DNA of 21,420 bases from assembly GCA_900754255.1 (NCBI GenBank), contig CAAECI010000036.1:1-21420 (forward strand), written 5' to 3'. The notes below the pieces were generated by a model. It was given only the letters and a program-made list of their open reading frames with translations. It ran no database searches and was not told where the DNA came from. Source of the stretch: an uncultured Succinivibrio sp. (GTDB lineage Bacteria > Pseudomonadota > Gammaproteobacteria > Enterobacterales > Succinivibrionaceae). Both the position numbers and the translations under genes were made by a program. This document shows positions 7,373 through 14,502 of the stretch, in pieces (the stretch's first letter is position 1; every line of letters starts with the position of its first letter).

Positions 7373-7383
7373 AAAAACAAATA

Positions 7384-8682
7384 CTAAGACAATCCCATAA
7401 GCGCGGGTAACCACGTTGAAAGCTCGGGGAAAATGACTATCACCGTAAGCGCCAGAAGCGTTGCAAGTAAAAGCGGCAGTACTGCAGGCGTCAGCTGCTC
7501 CATGGTGAGATCGCAGATCTTGGCACCGACATACAGATTGACGGCCACAGGAGGAGTTACCTGACCTACGGCCAGATTGACGGTCATCATCACGCCGAAC
7601 CACACGGGATCCCATCCGAAATGCACTACCAGCGGCAATAAAAACGGTAAAAGCACGTAGTAGATGGATACAGCATCCAAGAGCATGCCGGCAACCAACA
7701 GCACCACGTTGATGAGCAGCAACAAAACCCAAGGGTTGTCCGAAAGGGACAGCAAGATCTCAGCTCCGCGATCTATAAGACCTACGGTACTTGCCACCCA
7801 CGCAAAAAGACCGGCACAGGTCACCACGAACATAATGACGGCCGTGGCCTTTACGCTTTCAACCAGCATGGAGATCATAAGCTCAACGCTTTTAATGGTC
7901 TTGTAGATGAAGATCCCTACAAAAAGTCCGTAAAAGATGGCAACCGCCGCTGCCTCCGTCGGCGTAAATACACCGCCGTAAATACCGCCTAGGATCACAA
8001 CCGGTGCCATTATTCCCCAAAAGGCCTCCCTAAAGGCGCGCCACACGCCTATCTGCGATTTGGATCCGCGATAACCGCGACGACGGCTTATGAGATAAAC
8101 AGTGATCATGAGGAACAGAGCGACTACTATTCCCGGAATGATGCCTGCGGAAAACAAAGCCGGAACCGATACGTCGGCAATACCGCCGTATACGATGAAG
8201 GCAATGGAGGGCGGGATCACGATGGCAAGACCCGAGGCCACTGAAACGCTTGCCGCCGCAAAGGGACGATCATAGCCGCTTCTGAGCATGGCGGGGACAA
8301 GAATGAGGGCTAAGGCTGCAACCGTAGCCGGACCCGAACCGCTTACTGCGCCCCAAAAGGTAGCCACGGCTACGGAGGCTATGGCCAAACCGCCCGTTAC
8401 GTCACCTACCAAGGCCTCCACCAAGCGCACTATGCGTTCGGCGATCCCGGCCTTGTCCATGATATAGCCTGCCAAAATGAAAAAAGGAATGGCCAGTAGC
8501 GGAACCTTTGCCACGCCTGCAAAAATATTGTAGGAGAGCATCTCGATGCCCATATCCCAATTCCAGGCCACAAAAACGGCCGAAAGCCCTAACGAAATGG
8601 CAATGGGGACGCGGCAGGCGAGCATGATCACAAATAAGATAAGCAGCCAAAAAGCCGGATCTGCATACCATGAAACATCCAT
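7384..8682 (-). CDS. dctM: TRAP transporter large membrane subunit, DctM family (system 2)
   Basis: The 432-residue polytopic protein has the DctM signatures SGSGPATVAALAL (about 114-126) and VIPPSIAFIVYGG (about 154-166), plus GVFTPTEAAAVAIFYG in the second half. The ATG at 8682 is preceded by GGGGGAG about seven bases away, an unusually strong ribosome binding site. It is the last gene of a minus-strand operon, 16 bases after dctQ, and ends at the bidirectional terminator. It has no adjacent catabolic gene, so its substrate cannot be inferred. Confidence 0.94.
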   Translation of the reverse strand: MDVSWYADPAFWLLILFVIMLACRVPIAISLGLSAVFVAWNWDMGIEMLSYNIFAGVAKVPLLAIPFFILAGYIMDKAGIAERIVRLVEALVGDVTGGLAIASVAVATFWGAVSGSGPATVAALALILVPAMLRSGYDRPFAAASVSVASGLAIVIPPSIAFIVYGGIADVSVPALFSAGIIPGIVVALFLMITVYLISRRRGYRGSKSQIGVWRAFREAFWGIMAPVVILGGIYGGVFTPTEAAAVAIFYGLFVGIFIYKTIKSVELMISMLVESVKATAVIMFVVTCAGLFAWVASTVGLIDRGAEILLSLSDNPWVLLLLINVVLLVAGMLLDAVSIYYVLLPFLLPLVVHFGWDPVWFGVMMTVNLAVGQVTPPVAVNLYVGAKICDLTMEQLTPAVLPLLLATLLALTVIVIFPELSTWLPALMGLS

Positions 8683-8698
8683 TATGTTCTCCCCCTAA

Positions 8699-9184
8699 TC
8701 AGACGGCACCGGAACGAAAATCATCGGCGGTACGCTGTATAACTCTTATCACCGCCACCACCGACAATAACGGCGTTACTATCGTATAAAGCCATACCGG
8801 CACGGCCAAGGATTCAGAAACAACCTCCAAATCGATCTCATCGATCACCTCGAGGCAGCCGTAATAGCACAGCACGCAAAAGAAAAGGATCGAGCACAGC
8901 ATGCCGATAAGATACATGATGCGTTTAATACTCCTGGGCACTGCGTTGAACAACACGCTCATGCAAAAATTAGAGCCCTCACGAAAGGCTCTGCTTGCCC
9001 CCAACATCACCACCCATACGAAGAGATTTACCGTAAGCTCCTCGGAGACGGAAAAAGAAAGATCCGTGCAATAACGTACCACCACGTTGGCAAAGGCCAC
9101 GGTGGCCATCACGGCAAGCAACAATGCCCCCAAATATTCCTCAAAATGGAGAAAAAGGCGGTGTAACAGGAAGCTTTTAAGCAT
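8699..9184 (-). CDS. dctQ: TRAP transporter small membrane subunit, DctQ family (system 2)
   Basis: The 161-residue protein has four hydrophobic segments (about 17-36, 52-66, 90-110, 127-145) and the DctQ-type stretch VVVRYCTDLSFSVSEEL after helix 1. It sits between dctP and dctM in the usual order. The 101-base gap to dctP holds two hairpins; the gap to dctM is 16 bases. Confidence 0.88.
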   Translation of the reverse strand: MLKSFLLHRLFLHFEEYLGALLLAVMATVAFANVVVRYCTDLSFSVSEELTVNLFVWVVMLGASRAFREGSNFCMSVLFNAVPRSIKRIMYLIGMLCSILFFCVLCYYGCLEVIDEIDLEVVSESLAVPVWLYTIVTPLLSVVAVIRVIQRTADDFRSGAV

Positions 9185-9214
9185 GATTAAATACCGTTCC
9201 TAAAATGCACATAA

Positions 9215-9234
9215 GCGGAAGCCGCAGCTTCCGC
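9215..9234 (-). repeat. Hairpin between dctP and dctQ (system 2), dctQ-proximal
   Basis: GCGGAAGC (9215-9222) pairs perfectly with GCTTCCGC (9227-9234) around a four-base loop. It is the second of two tandem hairpins that the dctP-dctQ transcript meets. No strong T-run follows on the minus strand, so processing or mRNA protection is as likely as termination. Confidence 0.65.
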
Positions 9235-9247
9235 CAAAAATGAGGCC

Positions 9248-9262
9248 CGAGCACAAGGCTCG
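9248..9262 (-). repeat. Hairpin between dctP and dctQ (system 2), dctP-proximal
   Basis: CGAGC (9248-9252) pairs with GCTCG (9258-9262) around a five-base loop, 23 bases past the dctP stop. It is weaker than its neighbour but in tandem with it. Confidence 0.5.
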
Positions 9263-9285
9263 AGCGTAAATTTAAGATCAGAGGA

Positions 9286-10368
9286 TCACTTGGCAACCGA
9301 TGCCATATCATCCTCTGCAGCCTTTACAAGCTCAGGACCTATGTTTTTAGTCCACTTTTCACGTACCGAGGCAGTGGCATCATAAAATTCCTTGATCTGC
9401 TCGGGGGTATATTTGTTAACCTGCATCCCGTGCTTTTCAAGCTCACCGTAAGGATCGGTCACGGCAGGAAGCTTGCCTATGGACTCCAAATACTTATAGG
9501 CACTGCCGTCATCTAAGCCCAAGCGGGACAAGGACTTGCTGTAGGCCTCGGTCTCCTTAGCGCACTTTTCAATCAAAGCACGATCCTCATCGGAAAAATT
9601 CTTCCAAACCTTCAAATTGGAGGTGATGAAGAGCGGATCGATCATGTAATGCCACTCGGTGTTGTACTTATGGTAATCCCACATCTTAAGTGCGACATTG
9701 ATACCGTTCGTGGGATTTTCCTGACCGTCGACAATGCCCTGCTGGAAGCCGGTCACGGCCTCGGACCAATTGATGGCCTGAGGATTGGCCCCCAAAGCGG
9801 TAAAGATGTCGGCAAAGATGGGCGTGCCGCAAACACGGATCTTAAGTCCCTTAAAATCATCCGGATGATTTAAAGGTCCCTTTGAGGAGGTGATCTCACG
9901 GAAGCCGTTTTCAGCCCAACCCACAAACTTAACCTTGGACTTTTCGATGGCGGCGATCAGCATCTTGCCGGCCTTGCCGTTTTCAATGGCATCCAAAGCC
10001 TTGTAGCGATCGGGCTGGTTAGCGATAAAGAAAGGCAAAGCCGTGAGGTTGAGCTCCTTTAGTTGCGGGGACCAGTTGATGGTGGAGGCCATGGCAAAAT
10101 CGATGGCGCCGTTTCTGACCATGAGCATCTCGGAGGTCTGTTTGCCGGCCATAAGCTGTGCGCCGTGATAAACCTTAATATTGATGCGTCCCTGACTCTC
10201 CTCGCGTACGCGATCGGCAAAATAGGTGCCGGCCAGGCCCCATCCCGAAAGTGCACCCGGCACTACGCTCATTTTGTACTCTGATTTATAGGAAGCGGCA
10301 TCGGCGCTTGCAGAAAATACACCCAGGCATGCAACGGCTAAGGCCAAGGCACGAAGACAGCGTTTCAT
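9286..10368 (-). CDS. dctP: TRAP transporter substrate-binding protein, DctP family (system 2)
   Basis: The 360-residue precursor starts with a signal peptide (MKRCLRALALAVACLG, cleavage expected near ADA at 22-24). It has the DctP core with the carboxylate-binding arginine R178 in GLKIRVCG and GQENPTNG at about 215-222. It is about 30 residues longer than systems 1 and 3, mostly through an insertion near 295-325 (around GSAYKYLESIGKLPAVTD), which suggests a different sub-family and probably a different ligand. GGAG lies eight bases before the ATG. It is the first gene of the minus-strand operon, and its promoter region is shared back-to-back with the trpE leader region. Confidence 0.93.
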   Translation of the reverse strand: MKRCLRALALAVACLGVFSASADAASYKSEYKMSVVPGALSGWGLAGTYFADRVREESQGRINIKVYHGAQLMAGKQTSEMLMVRNGAIDFAMASTINWSPQLKELNLTALPFFIANQPDRYKALDAIENGKAGKMLIAAIEKSKVKFVGWAENGFREITSSKGPLNHPDDFKGLKIRVCGTPIFADIFTALGANPQAINWSEAVTGFQQGIVDGQENPTNGINVALKMWDYHKYNTEWHYMIDPLFITSNLKVWKNFSDEDRALIEKCAKETEAYSKSLSRLGLDDGSAYKYLESIGKLPAVTDPYGELEKHGMQVNKYTPEQIKEFYDATASVREKWTKNIGPELVKAAEDDMASVAK

Positions 10369-10691
10369 TAAACACTCCGTAAATTAAATATATTTTGATC
10401 CGCATATAACGGATCCGGACCTAAATGCAGAAAATTGCGTTGAAATACGCAAATGCTTAAGAAAACTCCCCGAACTCGCTTTCAGATGTATGAGAAAGGG
10501 CCGGCTCAGAGCTTGTGGCGCTACCTTTTTGAAAATTTTTTACTCTTCAAAAAAGTGTTTTGACTGGGATCTTCATCTGGTGAATGTTGATCTGATGGCA
10601 TAGTTTTAACATAGTTTCTGCACTTTTTCAATGCATATGCGCAATTAACGGGCAAATGATCAATATTTAGGTTCTAAAAATAATTTTCACT
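10369..10691. other. Intergenic region between dctP (system 2) and the trpE promoter
   Basis: No gene is visible in this stretch. It contains the dctP leader hairpin GATCCG/CGGATC (10397-10402, 10410-10415), a TTGCGT-N6-ACGCAA inverted repeat listed separately, and an AT-rich inverted repeat at 10525-10555 (TTTTTGAA with TTCAAAAA). I cannot assign the dctP promoter with confidence. Confidence 0.6.
10435..10452. promoter_or_regulatory. Inverted repeat upstream of dctP (system 2), candidate operator
   Basis: TTGCGT (10435-10440) and ACGCAA (10447-10452) form a perfect 6-bp dyad with a six-base spacer, 67-84 bases before the dctP ATG on the minus strand. Its size suits a dimeric repressor site. 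No regulator gene adjoins this operon, so the protein is unknown. Confidence 0.4.
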
Positions 10692-10720
10692 TTAACTATG
10701 AGCTCGGCATGCGCTATGAT
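10692..10720 (+). promoter_or_regulatory. Probable trpE promoter
   Basis: TTAACT (10692-10697) and TATGAT (10715-10720) are separated by 17 bases, a good sigma-70 arrangement 31 bases before the leader ATG. TTTAACTA around the -35 resembles half of the TrpR operator core (GTTAACTAG), but the other half is poor, so TrpR control is not established. Confidence 0.55.
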
Positions 10721-10750
10721 GAAAGCAGAATTAATGAAGGAAGGTTTCAA

Positions 10751-10783
10751 ATGCAATTTTCAATTTTTACCTCCGCATCATGA
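10751..10783 (+). CDS. trpL: trpE leader peptide, with in-frame UGA before its Trp codon
   Basis: The ATG at 10751 has a strong ribosome binding site (AGGAAGG) just upstream and encodes MQFSIFTSAS, then TGA (10781-10783). The next in-frame codon is TGG, the only Trp codon here, directly before attenuator region 1. In the paralogous trpD leader the same place reads AGC TGG TGG. The frame after the TGA stays open to a TGA at 10826-10828. The ribosome binding site and attenuator say this is a real leader; the stop in place of a Trp codon is odd and could be a mutation, a sequencing error or a real regulatory variation. Confidence 0.6.
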   Translation: MQFSIFTSAS

Positions 10784-10787
10784 TGGC

Positions 10788-10869
10788 GCCTGCTTAATAC
10801 GCGGGTCGAATTGCTGTTGCTTTTTTGAAACAAAAGACTGAAAGGACCCGCTGATGCGGGTTTTTTTTT
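10788..10869 (+). promoter_or_regulatory. Transcription attenuator upstream of trpE
   Basis: Three mutually exclusive pairings are visible. Region 1:2 is GCCTGC (10788-10793) with GCGGGT (10801-10806). The antiterminator 2:3 is GCGGGTC (10801-10807) with GACCCGC (10845-10851). The terminator 3:4 is ACCCGC (10846-10851) with GCGGGT (10856-10861), followed by nine T residues (10861-10869). This is the classic trp/his-type layout, coupled to the leader ORF just upstream. Confidence 0.88.
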
Positions 10870-10910
10870 GGGGGGATCCGCACCCAGTCGGCATCTATAC
10901 GGACACAAAA

Positions 10911-12428
10911 ATGAAAAAAATATGTTTCGATACCAAATATATCCGTGACGTACACCTTTTTTATAAGGAGTATTGCCTAAAACCCGACACCATGCTTTTG
11001 GAATCGGCCGAGATCGTCGCCAAAACCGGCGTCAAAAGCTTAGCCGGCGTGCGCTGTGCCCTTAAAATTTGCTGCGACGATTTAAGGGTAACGGTAAAAG
11101 CCTTAAATGCAAACGGCAGGGATCTTTTATGCCTGCTTGCAAAGGAGCTTAAGGTTCCAAGCTCAAAGGATAGTCTTTTTGTCAGCTACGAGCGTCCCCA
11201 ATCGGGCTTGGATGAAAATACCCGTCTTATGGCACCGGGCCCTCTTGACGTGATGCGCGCCGTACGCAAGCTTACCGCGTCCTGCGACGGGATCATGATC
11301 TCAGGCAACATCTCCTTTGATTTCATCAACAATTTTGAATACATAGGCGATGTTCCCAAAGGAGAAAACCCCTGCTCCGATTACACCTTTTTTGTCTTCG
11401 ACCTGTCCCTTACCAGCAATCACATCGATAAGACCACCACCGTCAATGCCTTCTCCTTCGGCAAGGACAATTATGAGGATACGGCCCTTGAGGCGTTGCG
11501 ACTTAGAGATCGCATCAATGATTTTGCCGGAGTTGACTGCTTAAATATAGACAAGCGCTGTGCCGTGGAATTTCATCCCGATCTAAACGACGATGAATTC
11601 GCCGCCATGGTAAATAAGATCAAGGAACACATAAGATGCGGCGATGCCTTTCAGGTGGTGCCCTCCCGCACCTTCAGCGCCCAATGCCCCGATCCCTTCT
11701 TGGCCTACGAATATCTGAAAAAACTAAATCCCTCCCCATATATGTATTACATATGCGATCCCAATTTCGTGATCTTCGGGGCATCCCCTGAATTTGCCGT
11801 GCGCTATGTCGCACAGGACAACACCGTGTCCATATCCCCCATCGCCGGCACCCGTACCCGCGGCATTGATAAGAACGGACAGCTGGATCGAGAGCTTGAT
11901 TCCCGTATCGAGCTGGAGTTGCGTACGGATAAGAAGGAGGTATCCGAGCATCTGATGCTGGTTGATCTTGCCCGCAACGATCTGGCTCGTATCGCCAAAA
12001 CCGGAACCCGCTACGTCGACAATATGTTGCATGTGGACAAGTATCAGGCGGTTATGCACTTGGTTTCCGATGTACACGCCAAGCTTCGCGACGATCTCGA
12101 TGCCTTTAATGCCTATCAGGCCTGCATGAATATGGGCACGCTTTCGGGAGCCCCTAAGATCAAGGCCCACGAGCTCATCTACCGCTACGAGGGCAAAAAA
12201 CGCGGATCCTACGGCGGCGTTGTCGCCATCATCGGCAACGACGGATCCTTTGACTCCTGCATCACCATACGCTCGGCCTTCGTTAAAGACGGCAAAGCTT
12301 ACGTGCAGGCAGGCTGCGGCGTAGTCTACGACTCCGATCCTAAAAGTGAATGCCAGGAAACCGTAAATAAGGCCCGTTCAACTCTCACTGCCATCTATAT
12401 GGCACTTGATACCCTTAATAAGCGCTGA
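10911..12428 (+). CDS. trpE: Anthranilate synthase component I
   Basis: TrpE makes anthranilate from chorismate with ammonia delivered by TrpG, the first step of tryptophan synthesis. I choose the ATG at 10911 (505 residues, beginning MKKICFDTKY); the upstream ATG at 10854 lies inside the terminator loop and cannot be the start. The chorismate domain is complete (FQVVPSR, SPIAGTRTRG, VDLARNDLARI, GTLSGAPKIKAHELI, VQAGCGVVYDSDP). The feedback-inhibition motifs LLES (29-32) and NPSPYM are present, so Trp inhibition is expected. The stop lies 10 bases before the trpG start. The ribosome binding site is weak (CGGAC). Confidence 0.97.
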   Translation: MKKICFDTKYIRDVHLFYKEYCLKPDTMLLESAEIVAKTGVKSLAGVRCALKICCDDLRVTVKALNANGRDLLCLLAKELKVPSSKDSLFVSYERPQSGLDENTRLMAPGPLDVMRAVRKLTASCDGIMISGNISFDFINNFEYIGDVPKGENPCSDYTFFVFDLSLTSNHIDKTTTVNAFSFGKDNYEDTALEALRLRDRINDFAGVDCLNIDKRCAVEFHPDLNDDEFAAMVNKIKEHIRCGDAFQVVPSRTFSAQCPDPFLAYEYLKKLNPSPYMYYICDPNFVIFGASPEFAVRYVAQDNTVSISPIAGTRTRGIDKNGQLDRELDSRIELELRTDKKEVSEHLMLVDLARNDLARIAKTGTRYVDNMLHVDKYQAVMHLVSDVHAKLRDDLDAFNAYQACMNMGTLSGAPKIKAHELIYRYEGKKRGSYGGVVAIIGNDGSFDSCITIRSAFVKDGKAYVQAGCGVVYDSDPKSECQETVNKARSTLTAIYMALDTLNKR

Positions 12429-12438
12429 GGATCAAAAA

Positions 12439-13038
12439 ATGACTCAAGACGTTATTTTTATCGACAATTTCGATTCCTTTTCCTATAACCTCGTAGATGA
12501 GCTTTCGGTATTAGGACGCAAAGTATCTGTCTATCGTAACGATACCGCACCGAAAAAAATCATATCGCTGCTTGAAGAGAGCGCCCAATTAAATCATGAT
12601 CCCGTATTGGTGTTATCCCCAGGACCTTCCTCCCCCGACGATGCCAACAACCTCATCCCCATCATCAAGGAAGCCCTCGGCAAATACCCCATGCTCGGTA
12701 TTTGTCTCGGCCATCAGGCTTTGGGTCAGGTATTGGGAGGAAAGGTGGTAAGAGCCGATTCCATAGTGCACGGCAAAAGCTCGGACATAACTCATAGCGG
12801 GGACGGAGAATTTGCAAACCTCCCCAATCCGCTGAAGGTTGCCCGTTATCACTCCTTGGTGGTAAAGGATCTCCCCGCAAACGTTGAGATCACCGCCTCC
12901 TTTGACGGTATGTGCATGGCCATGCGCGAAAAAGCGCTTGGGATCATAGGATTCCAATTCCATCCCGAAAGCATCATGACCGCCTTCGGACGCAGTCTTT
13001 TGGATCAGGCTCTGTGTGAGCTCACAAAAAGTGCATAA
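12439..13038 (+). CDS. trpG: Anthranilate synthase component II (glutamine amidotransferase)
   Basis: TrpG hydrolyses glutamine and passes ammonia to TrpE. The ATG at 12439 follows GAGG closely and gives 199 residues. The class I amidotransferase triad is visible: C89 in GICLGHQALG, and H175 and E177 in FQFHPES; the oxyanion region LSPGPSSPDD is at about 59-68. Unlike E. coli, where TrpG is fused to TrpD, this is a free-standing subunit, and trpD follows only after a second attenuator. It is likely coupled to trpE, given the 10-base gap. Confidence 0.96.
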   Translation: MTQDVIFIDNFDSFSYNLVDELSVLGRKVSVYRNDTAPKKIISLLEESAQLNHDPVLVLSPGPSSPDDANNLIPIIKEALGKYPMLGICLGHQALGQVLGGKVVRADSIVHGKSSDITHSGDGEFANLPNPLKVARYHSLVVKDLPANVEITASFDGMCMAMREKALGIIGFQFHPESIMTAFGRSLLDQALCELTKSA

Positions 13039-13059
13039 ATAACGGCCGACAGGGATCCA

Positions 13060-13087
13060 TGCAGAGGGCTTTAATAAGCCACCTGCA
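13060..13087 (+). terminator. Stem-loop after trpG, possible weak terminator
   Basis: TGCAG (13060-13064) pairs with CTGCA (13083-13087), and GGCTT (13067-13071) with AAGCC (13076-13080) inside it, with single-base bulges. A seven-T run follows only 13 bases later (13101-13107), so termination would be partial at best. It starts 21 bases past the trpG stop. Confidence 0.45.
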
Positions 13088-13175
13088 CAAAAAAAGATCA
13101 TTTTTTTAAAACACTTTTAATCCCTAAAAAGCGGTATTAAAGTACAGATAAACGAACTTCAAACAGGATTTAAAA

Positions 13176-13220
13176 ATGACGATTGAACTAATTTTCGCAA
13201 GCTGGTGGCCTCGCTCATAA
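13176..13220 (+). CDS. trpD leader peptide with tandem Trp codons
   Basis: The ATG at 13176 has AGGA seven bases upstream and encodes the 14-residue peptide MTIELIFASWWPRS, ending in TAA. The two adjacent Trp codons (13203-13208) sit directly before attenuator region 1, as in classic trp leaders. A ribosome stalled there for lack of charged tRNA-Trp would cover region 1 and favour the antiterminator. Confidence 0.9.
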   Translation: MTIELIFASWWPRS

Positions 13221-13288
13221 TGCGGGGAAGTATTGCTATGCTTTTTTAAGCTCATCGTCAGAAAACCCGCATCTTATGCGGGTTTTTT
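13209..13288 (+). promoter_or_regulatory. Transcription attenuator upstream of trpD
   Basis: Region 1:2 is CCTCGC (13209-13214) with GCGGGG (13222-13227). The antiterminator is ATGCGGG (13220-13226) with CCCGCAT (13266-13272). The terminator is AACCCGCAT (13264-13272) with ATGCGGGTT (13276-13284), followed by T residues to 13288. The segment ATTGCTATGCTTTTTT (13232-13247) nearly repeats the trpE attenuator segment at 10810-10826, and both terminators share ACCCGC/GCGGGT, so the two are paralogous. Whether trpD also has its own promoter in 13088-13175 is unclear. Confidence 0.9.
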
Positions 13289-13327
13289 ATTTATACGCTT
13301 TTACAAATTTTTAAAGGACACAAAAAA

Positions 13328-14347
13328 ATGAACGCCAATCTTGAAGCTTTATACAAAGGACAGTCTTTAAACGCCGAGGAAACTCGCAAGCTTTTTTGCG
13401 ATATTTTCGCAGGCAACACCGATCCCGTGGTTTTATCCTCCTTGCTGACCGCCCTTAAAATGAACGGCTATACTGCCGAGGAAATAGGCGGAGCCGCCTC
13501 CGCCATGATCGATGCCGCCGTCCCCTTCCCCCGCAATCGTGCGATCGAGGTGGGTGAAATCGTAGGTACCGGCGGCGATCGCTTAAGCACCATCAACATC
13601 TCCACCATGGCCGGGATCTTATGCGCCAGCATGGGCTTGCATGTGGCCAAGCACGGCAATACCGCCGTCTCCTCAAAATCAGGAGCCTCCGACGTGCTTA
13701 CCTCCTTGGGCTATGACATACGCTGCTCGGAGGATAAGACCCTAAAAAATCTTGAACAGGAAGGCTTTGCTTTCTTCTTTGCCCAGATCTTCCATAAGGG
13801 TATGCGCTTTGCAGCTCCCGTAAGAAAGGCGCTCGGCACCTCCACTATCTTCAATATATTAGGACCTCTGACCAATCCCGCCCGCGTAGATTACGAGCTT
13901 TTAGGCTGCTATGATCCCGCCCTGCTCCACACCTTGGCCCGTGCTCTTCATCTGACGGGCGTAAAGCGTGCCATGGTCATCAACGGCAACGGCATGGATG
14001 AGATCTCCATCTTCGGTAAGACCAAGGTGGCCGAGCTTAAGGAGGACGGCAGCGTCGACGAATATGAGCTCGACAACAGCGATTTCGGCATCGCAGGCGA
14101 TTTCAACCAAAAAATGCTTGAGGGCGGTGATGCCGATCACAACGCGGAGGTAGCCAAAGAAGTACTGGCAGGACGCGGAAGCGAGGCGCAAAAAGCGGTG
14201 GTTGCGGTCAATGCCGCCGCTATGCTCTACCTTGCACAAAAGGTAAAATCCTTAAAGGAAGGCTATTCCATGTCAAGGGATGCGCTTGCAAGCGGCAAGG
14301 CCTATGAAAAGCTTCAGGCCGTCTGCACCGTCTCCAAGGCCGGCTGA
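13328..14347 (+). CDS. trpD: Anthranilate phosphoribosyltransferase
   Basis: TrpD joins anthranilate to PRPP to give phosphoribosylanthranilate. The 339-residue protein shows the PRPP loop GTGGD (80-84), the KHGN motif at 108-111 continuing VSSKSGASD, and NILGPLTNPA. AAAGGA lies just before the ATG. It is free-standing, not fused to TrpG as in E. coli, and is the first gene of the second trp block. The usual KHGNRS-type sequence reads KHGNTA here, a tolerated variation in the family. Confidence 0.96.
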   Translation: MNANLEALYKGQSLNAEETRKLFCDIFAGNTDPVVLSSLLTALKMNGYTAEEIGGAASAMIDAAVPFPRNRAIEVGEIVGTGGDRLSTINISTMAGILCASMGLHVAKHGNTAVSSKSGASDVLTSLGYDIRCSEDKTLKNLEQEGFAFFFAQIFHKGMRFAAPVRKALGTSTIFNILGPLTNPARVDYELLGCYDPALLHTLARALHLTGVKRAMVINGNGMDEISIFGKTKVAELKEDGSVDEYELDNSDFGIAGDFNQKMLEGGDADHNAEVAKEVLAGRGSEAQKAVVAVNAAAMLYLAQKVKSLKEGYSMSRDALASGKAYEKLQAVCTVSKAG

Positions 14348-14502
14348 TCCTAAAGCCCTGAAAACTTATAAAACAAGGTTTGATCATATAATGTCGATTT
14401 TCTTGTGATCATAAAAGGACTTATGCCCTTAAATAGAATGCGGCTTCGGGCTTCGAACAAGGCTTGATGCCGCCTTTATAGAGACAACAAAGCAGGTTCA
14501 GT
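14348..14502 (+). other. trpD-trpCF intercistronic region
   Basis: This 155-base spacer is unusually long for a compact trp operon. It holds GCGGC (14440-14444) facing GCCGC (14469-14473), TGATCATA words near 14382 and 14407, and a possible 14-codon ORF (14423-14467) with AAAGGA in front but no Trp codon. I see no attenuator-like T-run. Confidence 0.45.

Noticed and set aside
7289..7732. Long open frames overlapping or antisense to the TRAP and trp genes
   Set aside because: They are shadow frames of well-supported genes, have no recognisable domains and lack ribosome binding sites.
10525..10555. AT-rich inverted repeat as a terminator
   Set aside because: No gene ends here on either strand, and the stem is almost wholly A-T.
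10686..10706. TrpR operator at the trpE promoter
   Set aside because: Only one half (TTTAACTA) resembles the operator core; the other arm does not match, so I do not call it.
10854..10910. Upstream in-frame ATG extending TrpE by 19 residues
   Set aside because: It lies in the loop of the attenuator terminator, is followed by the terminator T-run and gives a non-homologous N terminus; the ATG at 10911 matches the family start.
14423..14467. 14-codon ORF before trpCF as a third leader peptide
   Set aside because: It has a ribosome binding site-like AAAGGA but no Trp codon and no terminator follows; kept only as part of the spacer description.
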